Origin: CAYLNL01 sp964385175
GTDB lineage: Bacteria; Bacteroidota; Bacteroidia; Flavobacteriales; Flavobacteriaceae
Assembly (NCBI GenBank): GCA_964385175.1
Contig: CAYLNL010000001.1
Location: 124,001 to 188,000, forward strand
Length of the DNA stretch: 64,000 nt
Direction: 5' to 3'
Below are positions 1 through 8,832 of the stretch, piece after piece; position 1 is the first letter of the stretch, and every line of letters starts with the position of its first letter. A model generated the notes under the pieces. It had not been told where the DNA came from, did not search any database, and saw only the letters and a list, made by a program, of their open reading frames with translations. The translations under genes were made by a program, and so were the position numbers.

Positions 1-1089
1 CCCTACACTCAGCCGGATGAGTGCATCTGAGATGCCCGTTTTTTCCCGCTCTTCTTTAGGAATACTCGCATGTGTCATACTCGCCGGGTGTCCCGCCAGC
101 GATTCCACCCCACCCAGCGACTCGGCGAGCGTAAAAAAGTGCAGCCGCTCCACAATTTTCACCGCATCCTCATACCGGTTTCCTTTTACTACAAAAGACA
201 ACATTCCGCCAAAATCGCGCATTTGTTTTTTGGCTACCAGGTGGTTCGGATGGGTAGCCAATCCCGGCCAATATACTTTTTCCACTTTGGGGTGTGCCGC
301 CAGGAATTCTGCTACCATTCTGCCGTTTTCGCAGTGCCGTTGCATGCGCACGTGCAGGGTTTTAATGCCCCGCAGCACCAAAAAACTATCCATAGGCCCG
401 CAAATGGCGCCGCTGGCGTTTTGAATAAAAGACAGGCGCTCTGCCAGCGCCGCATCCTTTACTACCAAAGCACCCAAAACAGTATCGCTGTGGCCGCCTA
501 AATATTTGGTAGCCGAGTGCATTACAATATCTGCCCCCAACTCCAGTGGTCGTTGCAAATACGGCGTAGCGAAGGTATTGTCCACCGCCAGTAAAATGTC
601 ATGTTTTTTAGCCAGTTCTGCCAGCGCTGCTATATCAATAATATTCAGCATCGGGTTGGTAGGCGTTTCTACCCAGATAAGGCGGGTGCGTGGAGTTATG
701 TAGTTCGCCACCGTAGTAACGTCTTGCATGCCTGTGAAATGAAACCGAATGCCGAATTTTTGAAATACTTTGGTGTAGAGCCGGTATGTGCCGCCATATA
801 AATCGTTGGTAGAGATAACCTCGTCTCCCGGGTCTAATAGTTTCATCACGGCGTCAATAGCTGCCAGCCCACTGCCGAAAGCCAAACCGTGTGTTCCGTT
901 TTCAATGCTCGCCAGCGCTTTTTCCAGCGCCGTGCGCGTGGGGTTGTGCGTGCGCGAGTACTCGTACCCCTTGTGCCCGCCCGGGGTGGTTTGGGCATAA
1001 GTAGAAGTTTGGTAAATAGGCGGCATTACCGCTCCATAAGCTGGGTCGGGTTGCTGGCCGCCGTGGATGGTTTTAGTATTAAAATTCAT
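1..1089 (-). CDS. Transsulfuration PLP enzyme (cystathionine gamma-synthase/beta-lyase family), 3' end cut off
   Basis: Reading in from the left edge on the minus strand, 363 codons are open from an ATG at 1087-1089. The protein is a Cys/Met-metabolism PLP enzyme of fold type I. The Schiff-base lysine is about K195 in SATKYLGGHSD, and the PLP-pyridine aspartate about D170 in AVDNTF. The SGLAA segment near residue 73 and the ETPTNP motif near 141 also fit the family. The frame is still open at base 1, in the conserved C-terminal RLSVG stretch, so only some 15-20 residues are missing. Such enzymes handle cystathionine, homocysteine or methionine in the cytosol. Sequence alone does not separate MetB, MetC and methionine gamma-lyase, so no symbol is given. 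A -7 element lies 18 nt upstream of the start. Confidence 0.9.
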   Translation of the reverse strand, partial: MNFNTKTIHGGQQPDPAYGAVMPPIYQTSTYAQTTPGGHKGYEYSRTHNPTRTALEKALASIENGTHGLAFGSGLAAIDAVMKLLDPGDEVISTNDLYGGTYRLYTKVFQKFGIRFHFTGMQDVTTVANYITPRTRLIWVETPTNPMLNIIDIAALAELAKKHDILLAVDNTFATPYLQRPLELGADIVMHSATKYLGGHSDTVLGALVVKDAALAERLSFIQNASGAICGPMDSFLVLRGIKTLHVRMQRHCENGRMVAEFLAAHPKVEKVYWPGLATHPNHLVAKKQMRDFGGMLSFVVKGNRYEDAVKIVERLHFFTLAESLGGVESLAGHPASMTHASIPKEEREKTGISDALIRLSVG

Positions 1090-1106
1090 AATGGGCGTTT
1101 TGCGCT

Positions 1107-1114
1107 CAAAAATA
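1107..1114 (-). promoter_or_regulatory. -7 promoter element for the transsulfuration gene
   Basis: The minus strand reads TATTTTTG, an exact match to the Bacteroidota -7 consensus TAnnTTTG, 18 nt before the ATG at 1089. No clear -33 TTG is seen at the right distance. Confidence 0.55.
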
Positions 1115-1225
1115 CGGTTTTAGAATGAATGCGGCGGTCTTTTTAACTTTGGGGAGCGATAACTTTTCTTCTCTACGGCTCTTTTATCGTGGTGGGTTAA
1201 TAATATGGGTTTTTCTATTATTATT

Positions 1226-1259
1226 TTGTAAAAAAAGCCGTGTAAATTCGCTACTTTTA
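1226..1259 (+). promoter_or_regulatory. Probable mpl promoter
   Basis: TTG at 1226-1228 is followed after 23 bp by TACTTTTA at 1252-1259, a one-base variant of the Bacteroidota -7 box. The mpl ATG follows at 1277. The 187-bp gap from 1090 to 1276 therefore holds divergent promoters and no gene. Confidence 0.45.
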
Positions 1260-1276
1260 CCTGCTAAAAATAACCC

Positions 1277-2632
1277 ATGCACCTTCACTTTATTGCTATT
1301 GGGGGCGCTATTATGCACAGCCTGGCGCTGGCGCTCCGCCAAAAAGGCTACCAGATTACGGGTAGCGACGATGTTATTTTTGAACCTTCGCGTTCTCGTT
1401 TAGCCGCCGCAGGTTTACTGCCTGATGCGATGGGCTGGTTTCCTGAAAAAATTACAGATGCCACCAGTGCGGTTGTCCTGGGTATGCACGCCAAGGCAGA
1501 TAATCCTGAACTGTTAGAAGCCCGGCGCCTGGGGATTCCTGTTTATTCCTATCCTGAGTTTTTGTACCGGGAATCTAAATATAAAACTCGTGTGGTTATC
1601 GCGGGAAGTCATGGAAAAACTACTACTACAGCGATGGTCTTGCACGTACTTGGCTATCATGGTGTAGAGGTAGATTATATGTTGGGCGCTCCCGTACAGG
1701 GCTTTGAAAAGATGCTGCATCTCACGGAAACGAATGATTTTATAGTGCTGGAAGGCGATGAGTATTTGGCTTCTGCTATAGACCGGCGCCCTAAGTTTCT
1801 CCTTTATCACCCCAACATTGCTTTATTAACGGGTATCGCCTGGGACCATATTAATGTATTTCCCACGTATGAAGATTATAAGGCTTGTTTTGAAACATTT
1901 ATAAAAAGTATAGTAAATGGCGGCATCCTGGTTTATAATGAGGAAGACGAAGTGGTAAAAAGCCTGGCGGAAGGAGCGCTTACCCCTATTCGCAAACATT
2001 CTTATAGTACGCATCTGCACCAGGTGAAAGATGGGCAAACATTCCTGGAAACCCCGGAAGGCTTATTGCCGCTGGCTATTTTTGGAAAGCATAACGTGAG
2101 CAACCTGGCCGGGGCTAAGTGGGTATGCCAGCATTTGGGTATAGATGAGGCTGCTTTTTATGAAGCTATCGGCAGTTTCAAAGGGGCGTCTAAACGACTG
2201 GAAAAGATAGCGGAAGGAGCTACCAGCATTGCCTATCGCGATTTTGCACATGCCCCAAGCAAGGTAGCTGCCACGGTGCAGGCAGTGAAGGCGCAGTACC
2301 CGGGAAAAAAACTCATTGCTTGTTTAGAGTTGCATACCTATAGTAGTTTGAATGCTGTTTTTTTAGAAACATACCGCGGGGCATTGGACAGGGCAGATAT
2401 GGCAATCGTATTCTATTCGCCGGAAGCGATAAAAATTAAACGGCTGGAAGAGTTAAGCGTTTTACAAATAAAAGAAGCATTTCAGCACCCCGATTTGTTG
2501 GTGTACACCCTTCCGCAAACGTTCAAAGAATTTTTATTTTCACAAGGGTTTAAAAACTCTGTTTTGCTCTTTATGAGTTCGGCCGATTTCGGGGGGTTAG
2601 TTTTTCAGGAAATACAGTCTCTTATGCATTGA
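1277..2632 (+). CDS. mpl: UDP-N-acetylmuramate:tripeptide ligase Mpl (Mur ligase family)
   Basis: This 451-residue cytosolic Mur ligase should attach recycled L-Ala-gamma-D-Glu-meso-DAP to UDP-MurNAc in peptidoglycan recycling. The N-terminus has a Rossmann-like IAIGG turn and a GSD motif at about 29-31. The ATP loop is GSHGKTTTT at residues 110-118. LLTGIAWDHINVFPT near 185-199 is the typical central Mur segment, and a C-terminal domain follows. The length and the early MHLHFIAIGG start suit the shorter Mpl form found in Bacteroidota. MurC is the nearest alternative, but MurC lacks this start and usually sits in the dcw cluster. Its 3' end overlaps the convergent DUF1569 gene by 11 bp. Confidence 0.9.
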   Translation: MHLHFIAIGGAIMHSLALALRQKGYQITGSDDVIFEPSRSRLAAAGLLPDAMGWFPEKITDATSAVVLGMHAKADNPELLEARRLGIPVYSYPEFLYRESKYKTRVVIAGSHGKTTTTAMVLHVLGYHGVEVDYMLGAPVQGFEKMLHLTETNDFIVLEGDEYLASAIDRRPKFLLYHPNIALLTGIAWDHINVFPTYEDYKACFETFIKSIVNGGILVYNEEDEVVKSLAEGALTPIRKHSYSTHLHQVKDGQTFLETPEGLLPLAIFGKHNVSNLAGAKWVCQHLGIDEAAFYEAIGSFKGASKRLEKIAEGATSIAYRDFAHAPSKVAATVQAVKAQYPGKKLIACLELHTYSSLNAVFLETYRGALDRADMAIVFYSPEAIKIKRLEELSVLQIKEAFQHPDLLVYTLPQTFKEFLFSQGFKNSVLLFMSSADFGGLVFQEIQSLMH

Positions 2633-3065
2633 ACTGCCGTAAATGGTGGTCTAAATGTTTATACATGGATTGCCCGTATTGTTCTGCGGTGAATTTTCCG
2701 AGCATGGCATGTTCAGGCCATTCTTTTCGGTTGCGCTGGCTATACAGTTCATCTATAAGGGTGCTTAATTCTTTTTTCTCAGTTTCAAAATCCTTTTCCT
2801 CCGTCACTACAAAAGCCTTTGCGGTAGGCAGGTTTTTTCGCCAGGGGGTATCGTTGTAAAAACTTTTCTTAAAAAGAAGTTTAAAAAACCAGTTGGGCTT
2901 GCCCACCGGTGGTCTTTTTTCTAATAAAATTTCAATGGATGGTTTGCAATGGCAGAGCATTTGGGCAGGAGTCATTTTTCCCCATTGGCGGGGAGAGGCG
3001 GGCTGTAGCTGGTTTAATCGGGTTACAACTTCCTGATAGGCCTCTGGATTAAAGATTGATTTCAT
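2622..3065 (-). CDS. DUF1569 (DinB-superfamily) protein
   Basis: A 147-residue cytosolic protein with the features of DUF1569, a helical-bundle branch of the DinB superfamily. It has an N-terminal NQLQP..P..WGKMTPAQMLCHC segment with a histidine, a middle block with W and P residues (TPWRKNLPTAKAF), and a C-terminal MYKHLDHHLRQF helix whose histidines resemble the DinB metal site. No biochemical role is established for the family; a thiol-transferase-like or metal-binding role is only inference. It converges on mpl with an 11-bp overlap and is divergent from radC, whose ATG is 51 bp upstream. Confidence 0.75.
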   Translation of the reverse strand: MKSIFNPEAYQEVVTRLNQLQPASPRQWGKMTPAQMLCHCKPSIEILLEKRPPVGKPNWFFKLLFKKSFYNDTPWRKNLPTAKAFVVTEEKDFETEKKELSTLIDELYSQRNRKEWPEHAMLGKFTAEQYGQSMYKHLDHHLRQFNA

Positions 3066-3115
3066 TTTTTACAGATATTTGCGGGTTGAAATTACAAATT
3101 TATATTTTTATAGGT

Positions 3116-3814
3116 ATGGAAGATAAACAGGCGTATTTTTCCATTAAAAACTGGTCGGAAGACGACCGTCCACGGGAAAAATTGCTTCAGAAGGGAAAAG
3201 ATGCGTTGAGCGATGCAGAACTCTTAGCTATTTTAATAGGTAGCGGTAGCCGTAATGAGAGCGCGGTAGATTTGAGCAAACGCATCCTGGCATCGGTGGA
3301 AAACAGTTTGCAGGAGTTAGGCAAACGTTCTGTGAAGCAACTCATGCACTTTAAAGGTATTGGGGAAGCTAAGGCGATAAGCATTGTAGCTGCATTGGAA
3401 CTTGGACGGCGCCGCCGTTTGGAGGCATCTATTACCCGTAAAAAAATAACTGATAGCGCTTCGGTTTTTGAATTGATGCAGCCTATTATCGGAGAGTTGC
3501 CGCACGAGGAGTTTTGGATGGTTTACCTGAATAATTCTAACAGGGTGATACAAACGTTTCAACTAAGCAAGGGTGGGATTACGGGGACGTTGGTAGATGT
3601 GCGGCTGGCATTGAAAAATGCCCTTGAGTGGGGAGCTACCGGCATTGTTTTAACGCATAACCACCCCTCGGGCACGTTGCATCCCAGCGAGGCAGATAAG
3701 CAGATTACACGCAAGCTAAAAACCGCTGCAGAGAGCTTAGATATTAAGATAATAGACCATGTGATTATAACTGACCATGCCTATTTTAGTTTTTCAGACC
3801 AAAAAATTTTATGA
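3116..3814 (+). CDS. radC: RadC/YeeS family JAB-domain protein
   Basis: The 232-residue RadC-like protein has an N-terminal helix-hairpin-helix region (HFKGIGEAKA, about 78-87) and a C-terminal JAB/MPN metalloprotease-like domain. The metal motif is H-N-H-P-S-G at about residue 181, followed by PSEAD. The true start is taken as the ATG at 3116, giving MEDKQAYFSIKNWSEDDRPREK, the usual N-terminus. A frame-compatible ATG at 3056 would add 20 hydrophobic residues unlike the family. The historical link of RadC to DNA repair has been questioned and its role is unsettled. It is translationally coupled to the next gene by an ATGA overlap. Confidence 0.9.
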   Translation: MEDKQAYFSIKNWSEDDRPREKLLQKGKDALSDAELLAILIGSGSRNESAVDLSKRILASVENSLQELGKRSVKQLMHFKGIGEAKAISIVAALELGRRRRLEASITRKKITDSASVFELMQPIIGELPHEEFWMVYLNNSNRVIQTFQLSKGGITGTLVDVRLALKNALEWGATGIVLTHNHPSGTLHPSEADKQITRKLKTAAESLDIKIIDHVIITDHAYFSFSDQKIL

Positions 3815-4539
3815 AAGAATACAGGGCAGGAAAAAGGGCTTCTTCCGCAAGCCTCAGAGGTTTGGTAACGGATGTTTTTTTTGATTTGGATCATACGTTG
3901 TGGGATTTTGAGAGAAATTCTGCCCTGGCGTTTGAAACCGTTCTCAAAAATCATGAAATAGGGGTAGATGTGCCTGCTTTCCTGGAGGCGTATCACCCCA
4001 TCAACCTCCATTACTGGAAAGAGTTTCGCGAGGGGGCTATTAACCAGCAGCAACTTCGCTACCAGCGACTCAAGGCTACCTTTGAGGCGCTTTCATGCCC
4101 TGTGAATGATGAGTTGATTGAAATGCTTTCTGTCACATACCTGGCGCAGTTGCCTACGCATACGCACCTGTGCACGGGAGCGCAGGAGCTGTTGGAATAC
4201 CTCCAGCCGCAATACAGGCTTCACATTATAACCAATGGATTTGAGGAGGTGCAGTTTCAAAAACTTACCCGTTCAGGCATTCACTCCTATTTTAATGAAA
4301 TTGTTCATTCAGAAACTATTGGAATTAAAAAACCCGACCGACGCATTTTTGAGTGGGCGTTAGAAAAGGCAAGGGTGGCGCCTCAACAGGCGGTTATGAT
4401 AGGAGATAGCCTGGAGGTGGATATTTTAGGAGCTAAAGAGGCGGGTATGCACGCTATTCATGTTAATGCTCATGGAGAGGTGCCTCATTTGCATAGTATT
4501 GTGGTAGATGAACTGCCGGAAATACAACGCTATCTTTAA
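3811..4539 (+). CDS. YjjG-type HAD hydrolase (nucleotide 5'-phosphatase-like)
   Basis: This 242-residue haloacid dehalogenase-like hydrolase shows all four HAD motifs: DLDHTLWDF (I, nucleophile Asp and acid Asp), IITNGF (II), the lysine in KKPDRRIF (III) and MIGDSLEVDILGA (IV). The LWDFERNSALAF sequence after motif I is typical of YjjG/YfnB proteins. These dephosphorylate non-canonical pyrimidine nucleotides, a house-cleaning role in the cytosol. The start overlaps the radC stop (ATGA). This adds about 20 residues before the first beta strand compared with usual homologues, so a later non-ATG start near residue 18 is possible. The exact substrate is not readable. Confidence 0.85.
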   Translation: MKEYRAGKRASSASLRGLVTDVFFDLDHTLWDFERNSALAFETVLKNHEIGVDVPAFLEAYHPINLHYWKEFREGAINQQQLRYQRLKATFEALSCPVNDELIEMLSVTYLAQLPTHTHLCTGAQELLEYLQPQYRLHIITNGFEEVQFQKLTRSGIHSYFNEIVHSETIGIKKPDRRIFEWALEKARVAPQQAVMIGDSLEVDILGAKEAGMHAIHVNAHGEVPHLHSIVVDELPEIQRYL

Positions 4540-4610
4540 CGTATTTCGCTGCTCATAAAGGGTTACTCTTGTTAAAAAGATTTCTATGCTCATTATCGGC
4601 AGGCTTTCTG

Positions 4611-4618
4611 TATTTTTG
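4611..4618 (+). promoter_or_regulatory. -7 promoter element for tpx-dgkA
   Basis: TATTTTTG, an exact TAnnTTTG match, lies 15 nt before the tpx ATG at 4634. No convincing -33 TTG is visible. Confidence 0.5.
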
Positions 4619-4633
4619 AAGAAATTTTAAAAT

Positions 4634-5131
4634 ATGGCTATCGTTACATTTAAAGGAAACCCGGTTCATACCCGAGGGAGTTTGCCGGTTATAGGTGAAA
4701 AGGCGCCAGGCTGGGCGCTTGTGAAAACCGATTTATCTACCGTTTTGCTAAGTGATTTTAAAGGGTACAGGGTAGTGTTGAACATTTTTCCAAGTGTTGA
4801 CACGGGCGTTTGCGCTGCTTCGGTGAGACATTTTAACGAGAAGGCTAATGAGCTGGTGAATACAAAAGTAGTGTGTATTTCAAAAGATTTGCCTTTTGCG
4901 CTGGCTCGGTTTTGCGGGGCAGAGGGACTGGAAAATGTTATCCCCCTTTCTGATTTTAGAAATGAGTTTGGCAACGCATATAATGTAGTTTTTACAGATG
5001 GTCCGTTGCAAGGCTTGCTTTCCAGGGTAGTTATGGTGTTAGATGAAAATGGAAAGGTTATTTATACAGAACAGGTATCAGAAATTACCGAGGAGCCAGA
5101 TTATAATAAAGCGCTGAGCGCTCTTTTATAA
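4634..5131 (+). CDS. tpx: Thiol peroxidase Tpx
   Basis: This 165-residue atypical 2-Cys peroxiredoxin reduces hydrogen and alkyl peroxides with thioredoxin. The peroxidatic cysteine is C60 in FPSVDTGVC and the resolving cysteine C94 in RFCGAEG, the exact Tpx pair. The DLPFA..RFCGAEG signature separates Tpx from Bcp/AhpC. The length matches the family and the whole thioredoxin fold is present. The stop codon shares one base with the start of the dgkA-like gene (TAATG), so the two are probably co-translated. Confidence 0.95.
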   Translation: MAIVTFKGNPVHTRGSLPVIGEKAPGWALVKTDLSTVLLSDFKGYRVVLNIFPSVDTGVCAASVRHFNEKANELVNTKVVCISKDLPFALARFCGAEGLENVIPLSDFRNEFGNAYNVVFTDGPLQGLLSRVVMVLDENGKVIYTEQVSEITEEPDYNKALSALL

Positions 5132-5490
5132 TGAGTTCTTTTTTAAAGAAAAGGGTACGGAGTATAGGCTATGCCGCTAAGGGAGCTTATCTGCTGTTGC
5201 GCACGGAAGCGAGTGTGAAAATACAGCTTTTTATAGCGATAGGAGTAACGGCTGCTGGGATTTATTTTAATATTAGCGCAGTGGAGTGGATGCTGCAACT
5301 TATTGTAATAGCTTTGGTTATGACAGCAGAAGGGTTGAATACGGCGATAGAGAAAACAGCCGATTTTATTCATCCTAACTATCATTCTAAAATAGGGTTT
5401 ATAAAAGATATTGCCGCCGGAGCGGTTTTTATCGCAGCTATATTTGCTATTGCGGTGGCATGTATTATTTATTTGCCGAAACTGTTTTGA
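5131..5490 (+). CDS. DgkA-type diacylglycerol/undecaprenol kinase
   Basis: This is a 119-residue integral membrane kinase of the DAGK/UndPK family. It has an N-terminal amphipathic segment and about three transmembrane helices (roughly 33-47, 52-66 and 92-115). The signature EGLNTAIEKTAD near residues 68-79 is strongly conserved and holds the catalytic and metal-binding glutamates. In non-enteric bacteria the related enzyme phosphorylates undecaprenol or diacylglycerol at the inner membrane; which one applies here cannot be told. The start overlaps the tpx stop by one base. Confidence 0.88.
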   Translation: MSSFLKKRVRSIGYAAKGAYLLLRTEASVKIQLFIAIGVTAAGIYFNISAVEWMLQLIVIALVMTAEGLNTAIEKTADFIHPNYHSKIGFIKDIAAGAVFIAAIFAIAVACIIYLPKLF

Positions 5491-5755
5491 AAAGAAAATA
5501 CTTTTTTATTAACCAATTGGTGGCTATATTTTTAGCCTCCCTATAAACCTTTTGGTACACTAACAGTTACGAATGATATTAAAACAGTAAAATCGGTTTC
5601 GTAGATAACCCATCGGTATTTTAACGACTTTGCCTTTAACCTCTTTTTGTGTAGATTTTTTAATAGACTTTCTGGTAGCCTCCATTTTTTATATAATAAA
5701 AATAATGTGCAATTTTCCAGATGCAACTCCATTACATTCATTACCCCAGAATTTG

Positions 5756-5763
5756 TATTTTTG
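5756..5763 (+). promoter_or_regulatory. -7 promoter element for the ftsK operon
   Basis: TATTTTTG (exact TAnnTTTG) lies 21 nt before the ATG at 5785. It supports that ATG over a frame-compatible one at 5647, which would lie upstream of the promoter. The rest of the 294-bp gap from 5491 to 5784 is AT-rich with no supported gene. Confidence 0.6.
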
Positions 5764-5784
5764 CTGCAAAACCCTACCCAACTA

Positions 5785-8169
5785 ATGGCTAAGAAAAAAA
5801 AGGAAGAACAACCCGGGACTTCGCAAAAATCTCTTCCAAAATTTACCCTTTCCAAAAAACAACAAATTCTCTTAGGCGGCATGCTTATGCTTTTCAGCAT
5901 AGCCCTCGTTATTTCCTTTGTTTCGTTCTTCAGCGCCTGGCAGGCAGACCAGAGCATTCTCTCTGAACTCGCCGACCGCCATGCACCCGCTCAAAACTGG
6001 ATGAGCAAATTTGGCGCCTCTATCAGTCACTTTTTCCTGTACAAAGGATTTGGCGCCTCGTCTTTTATTTTCGCTTTTTTACTTTTTCTCACAGGGTTGT
6101 ATTTCTTTTTTAACTTTCCTAAAAAAACCCTTATAAATCACTGGCTCTGGGGTAGCCTGGCGGCCCTATGGCTGTCTGTGCTATTTGGTTTTTTTTCAGA
6201 ACAAGCCCCCCTGCTGGGCGGTGTGGTAGGCTTTGAACTCAACCAGTTTCTTAAAGACTATATAAGTAACATAGGCATTGTGTTATTGTTACTTTTTGGG
6301 CTTATTTTTTTCCTCGTTGTAAAAGTAAACTTCAGCCCCGAAAAAGCCTTGCAGGTACTCTCTAAAACTAAAAAAGAAATTACAGACGAACTGGCAGAAC
6401 CGCTTGCTGATGCGCCAGCGCAAACCCCTATAACTGAAGAGAAAGGCGATGAGGATTTTATGGAACCGGTTCTTATAACTCCTTTATACACCCCGGAAAC
6501 CCCCGTTGAAAACCTCTCGGATGTGGAAATTGAAAATTTATTTCAACTGAAACAAACTGAAGAAACACCCCCCGCTAAATTAGAGGTAGAAGTAGCTCCA
6601 CTGGAAGAAGAGGCAGTGGAAACCCTTGCAAAAAAATTGGTAGAAGAAGGAGGGGAGTTTGACCCCCGGCTTGAACTGGGACATTACCGGTTTCCAACCT
6701 TAGATTTGCTGAATGATTATGGTAGCGCCAGCATTACTATTGACCAGGAAGAGTTGGAGGAAAATAAAAATCGTATTGTAGAAACCCTGCGGCATTACAA
6801 AATAGACATCGCCCATATTAAAGCCACTATCGGACCTACCGTAACGCTTTATGAAATTGTCCCCGCCGCCGGCATTCGTATCTCAAAAATAAAGAGCCTG
6901 GAAGACGATATAGCTCTTTCTCTCGCCGCCCTGGGCATACGAATTATAGCTCCTATCCCGGGAAAAGGAACTATTGGTATAGAAGTTCCCAACAAGAACC
7001 CCTCTATTGTTTCCATGAGGTCTGTAATAGCCTCTCCCAAGTTCCAAAATGCAGAAATGGAACTGCCCATTGCGCTGGGAAAAACTATTAGCAATGAAAC
7101 CTTTGTGGTTGATTTGGCTAAGATGCCCCACCTTCTTATGGCTGGCGCTACCGGGCAAGGTAAATCGGTAGGGCTTAACGCTGTGCTCACCTCACTGGTG
7201 TATAAAAAACATCCTGCCGAGGTGAAATTTGTACTGGTTGACCCTAAAAAAGTAGAACTCACCCTCTTCAGTAAAATTGAACGGCATTTCCTCGCTAAAC
7301 TCCCCAACAGCGAAGACGCCATTATTACTGATAATTCTAAGGTTATTTATACCCTAAACTCTCTCTGCATAGAGATGGAAAACCGCTATGAATTACTCAA
7401 AGACGCACGGGTTAGAAATATTAAAGAATATAATTCTGCCTTTAAAGCCCGCAAGCTAAACCCCAACGAAGGGCATAAATTCCTTCCATATATTGTCTTG
7501 GTGGTAGATGAGTTTGCCGACCTTATTATGAGCGCCGGCAAAGAGGTAGAAACCCCTATAGCCCGCTTGGCACAGTTGGCAAGAGCTATTGGCATTCATT
7601 TGATTATTGCCACACAACGCCCTTCGGTAAATGTGATTACGGGACTTATAAAAGCCAATTTCCCTGCCCGTATTGCCTTTAGGGTAACATCTAAAATAGA
7701 TTCTCGCACTATTTTAGATAGCCAGGGCGCTGAACAACTTATTGGTCGAGGCGATATGCTCTATACCCAGGGCAATGACCTCGTTCGCGTGCAGTGCGCT
7801 TTTATAGACACCCCGGAGGTTTCTAAAATTACCGAATACATAGGCTCCCAGCGCGCTTACCCCGATGCCTTTCTCTTACCGGAGTATGAAGATGACGAAT
7901 CTGGCACAGCTATTGATATAGATATTTCTGAAAGAGACAGCTTGTTTAATGAAGCTGCCGAAATTGTGGTTATGGCGCAACAAGGCTCTACCTCTCTGTT
8001 ACAACGAAAATTAAAACTCGGCTACAATCGCGCCGGCAGGTTAATTGACCAACTGGAAGCCGCCGGGGTAGTGGGGCCTTTTGAAGGCAGCAAAGCCCGC
8101 CAGGTACTAATCTCAGACATAACTACTTTGCAACAACTTTTAAACAACGATGATAAAAACAATGGATAA
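5785..8169 (+). CDS. ftsK: DNA translocase FtsK/SpoIIIE
   Basis: A 794-residue divisome DNA pump. The start is set at MAKKKKEEQ, just after the -7 element. Four transmembrane helices fill about 30-200, followed by a Glu/Pro-rich linker to about 290 and then the alpha and beta motor domains. Walker A is GATGQGKSV at about 454-462 and Walker B is VVDEFADL near 573-580. IATQRPSVNVITG follows, and a C-terminal gamma winged-helix domain (about 725-790, LLQRKLKLGYNRAGRLIDQLE) should read KOPS-like sequences and act on XerCD. It heads an operon with lolA, an LptF/G-like permease and ribB, and its end overlaps the start of lolA. Confidence 0.95.
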   Translation: MAKKKKEEQPGTSQKSLPKFTLSKKQQILLGGMLMLFSIALVISFVSFFSAWQADQSILSELADRHAPAQNWMSKFGASISHFFLYKGFGASSFIFAFLLFLTGLYFFFNFPKKTLINHWLWGSLAALWLSVLFGFFSEQAPLLGGVVGFELNQFLKDYISNIGIVLLLLFGLIFFLVVKVNFSPEKALQVLSKTKKEITDELAEPLADAPAQTPITEEKGDEDFMEPVLITPLYTPETPVENLSDVEIENLFQLKQTEETPPAKLEVEVAPLEEEAVETLAKKLVEEGGEFDPRLELGHYRFPTLDLLNDYGSASITIDQEELEENKNRIVETLRHYKIDIAHIKATIGPTVTLYEIVPAAGIRISKIKSLEDDIALSLAALGIRIIAPIPGKGTIGIEVPNKNPSIVSMRSVIASPKFQNAEMELPIALGKTISNETFVVDLAKMPHLLMAGATGQGKSVGLNAVLTSLVYKKHPAEVKFVLVDPKKVELTLFSKIERHFLAKLPNSEDAIITDNSKVIYTLNSLCIEMENRYELLKDARVRNIKEYNSAFKARKLNPNEGHKFLPYIVLVVDEFADLIMSAGKEVETPIARLAQLARAIGIHLIIATQRPSVNVITGLIKANFPARIAFRVTSKIDSRTILDSQGAEQLIGRGDMLYTQGNDLVRVQCAFIDTPEVSKITEYIGSQRAYPDAFLLPEYEDDESGTAIDIDISERDSLFNEAAEIVVMAQQGSTSLLQRKLKLGYNRAGRLIDQLEAAGVVGPFEGSKARQVLISDITTLQQLLNNDDKNNG

Positions 8170-8818
8170 GATGAAACTAATGCAATACTTTATTGTTTTC
8201 CTGTTTTCAGTTACAGCAATAGCCCAGGGCGCATCTAATAAAGCCAGGGCATTGTTAGACGAAGTATATGAAAAAGTAAAGAGCTATGAAAATATTTTTA
8301 TAGATTTTAAATACACCCTCCACAACCAAAAAGAAAATATTCACCAGGAAACCCGTGGCGATGTTACCCTCAATGGCGAACAATATCTTTTTAATTATAT
8401 GGGCGTTACCAAATTGTTCGATGGCAAAAAAAACTACACCATTGTTCCTGAAAACCAGGAAGTAGTTGTAGAAAACAAAGATGCTGAAGAGCCCGGTACC
8501 ATAACCCCCTCTAAAATGCTTACCTTTTATCGCAACGGATACCGCTATGAGTGGGATACCTCTCAAAATTTACGTGGAAGAACTATTCAATATGTTAAAT
8601 TGATACCTATTGATAGCCGCTCTGAGGTGAAACAAATTTTGCTGGGAATTGACGCCCAAACCAAACACATATATAATCTGGTAGAGGTTGGGAAAAATAA
8701 TACTGAAACTACTATAACCGTTACTACTTTTAAAACCAATCAACCACTTTCAAAAACCTTGTTTACCTTTGATGAGAAAAAATATACCAAAGAAGGGTAT
8801 TACATCATACGAAATTAG
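8162..8818 (+). CDS. lolA: LolA-like outer-membrane lipoprotein carrier
   Basis: About 218 residues with an N-terminal signal peptide ending near VTAIAQG, then the LolA/LolB-like beta fold. Recognisable segments are RALLDEVYEKVKSYENIFIDFKY, RGDVTLNG and LFDGKKNYT. It should carry lipoproteins across the periplasm from the Lol exporter. Several starts are possible (8150, 8162, 8171). 8162 was chosen because it overlaps the ftsK stop by only eight bases and gives a basic n-region before the hydrophobic core. The gene lies between ftsK and an LptF/G permease, a usual order in flavobacteria. Confidence 0.85.
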   Translation: MDKMKLMQYFIVFLFSVTAIAQGASNKARALLDEVYEKVKSYENIFIDFKYTLHNQKENIHQETRGDVTLNGEQYLFNYMGVTKLFDGKKNYTIVPENQEVVVENKDAEEPGTITPSKMLTFYRNGYRYEWDTSQNLRGRTIQYVKLIPIDSRSEVKQILLGIDAQTKHIYNLVEVGKNNTETTITVTTFKTNQPLSKTLFTFDEKKYTKEGYYIIRN

Positions 8819-8832
8819 AGGCTTGTGAAGGT

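Noticed and set aside
17..1000. Several plus-strand frames over the first kilobase
   Set aside because: They are antisense to a well-supported transsulfuration enzyme and have no recognisable motifs.
3056..3115. N-terminal extension of RadC from an upstream ATG
   Set aside because: The extra 20 residues are hydrophobic and unlike the family. The 3116 ATG gives the conserved start.
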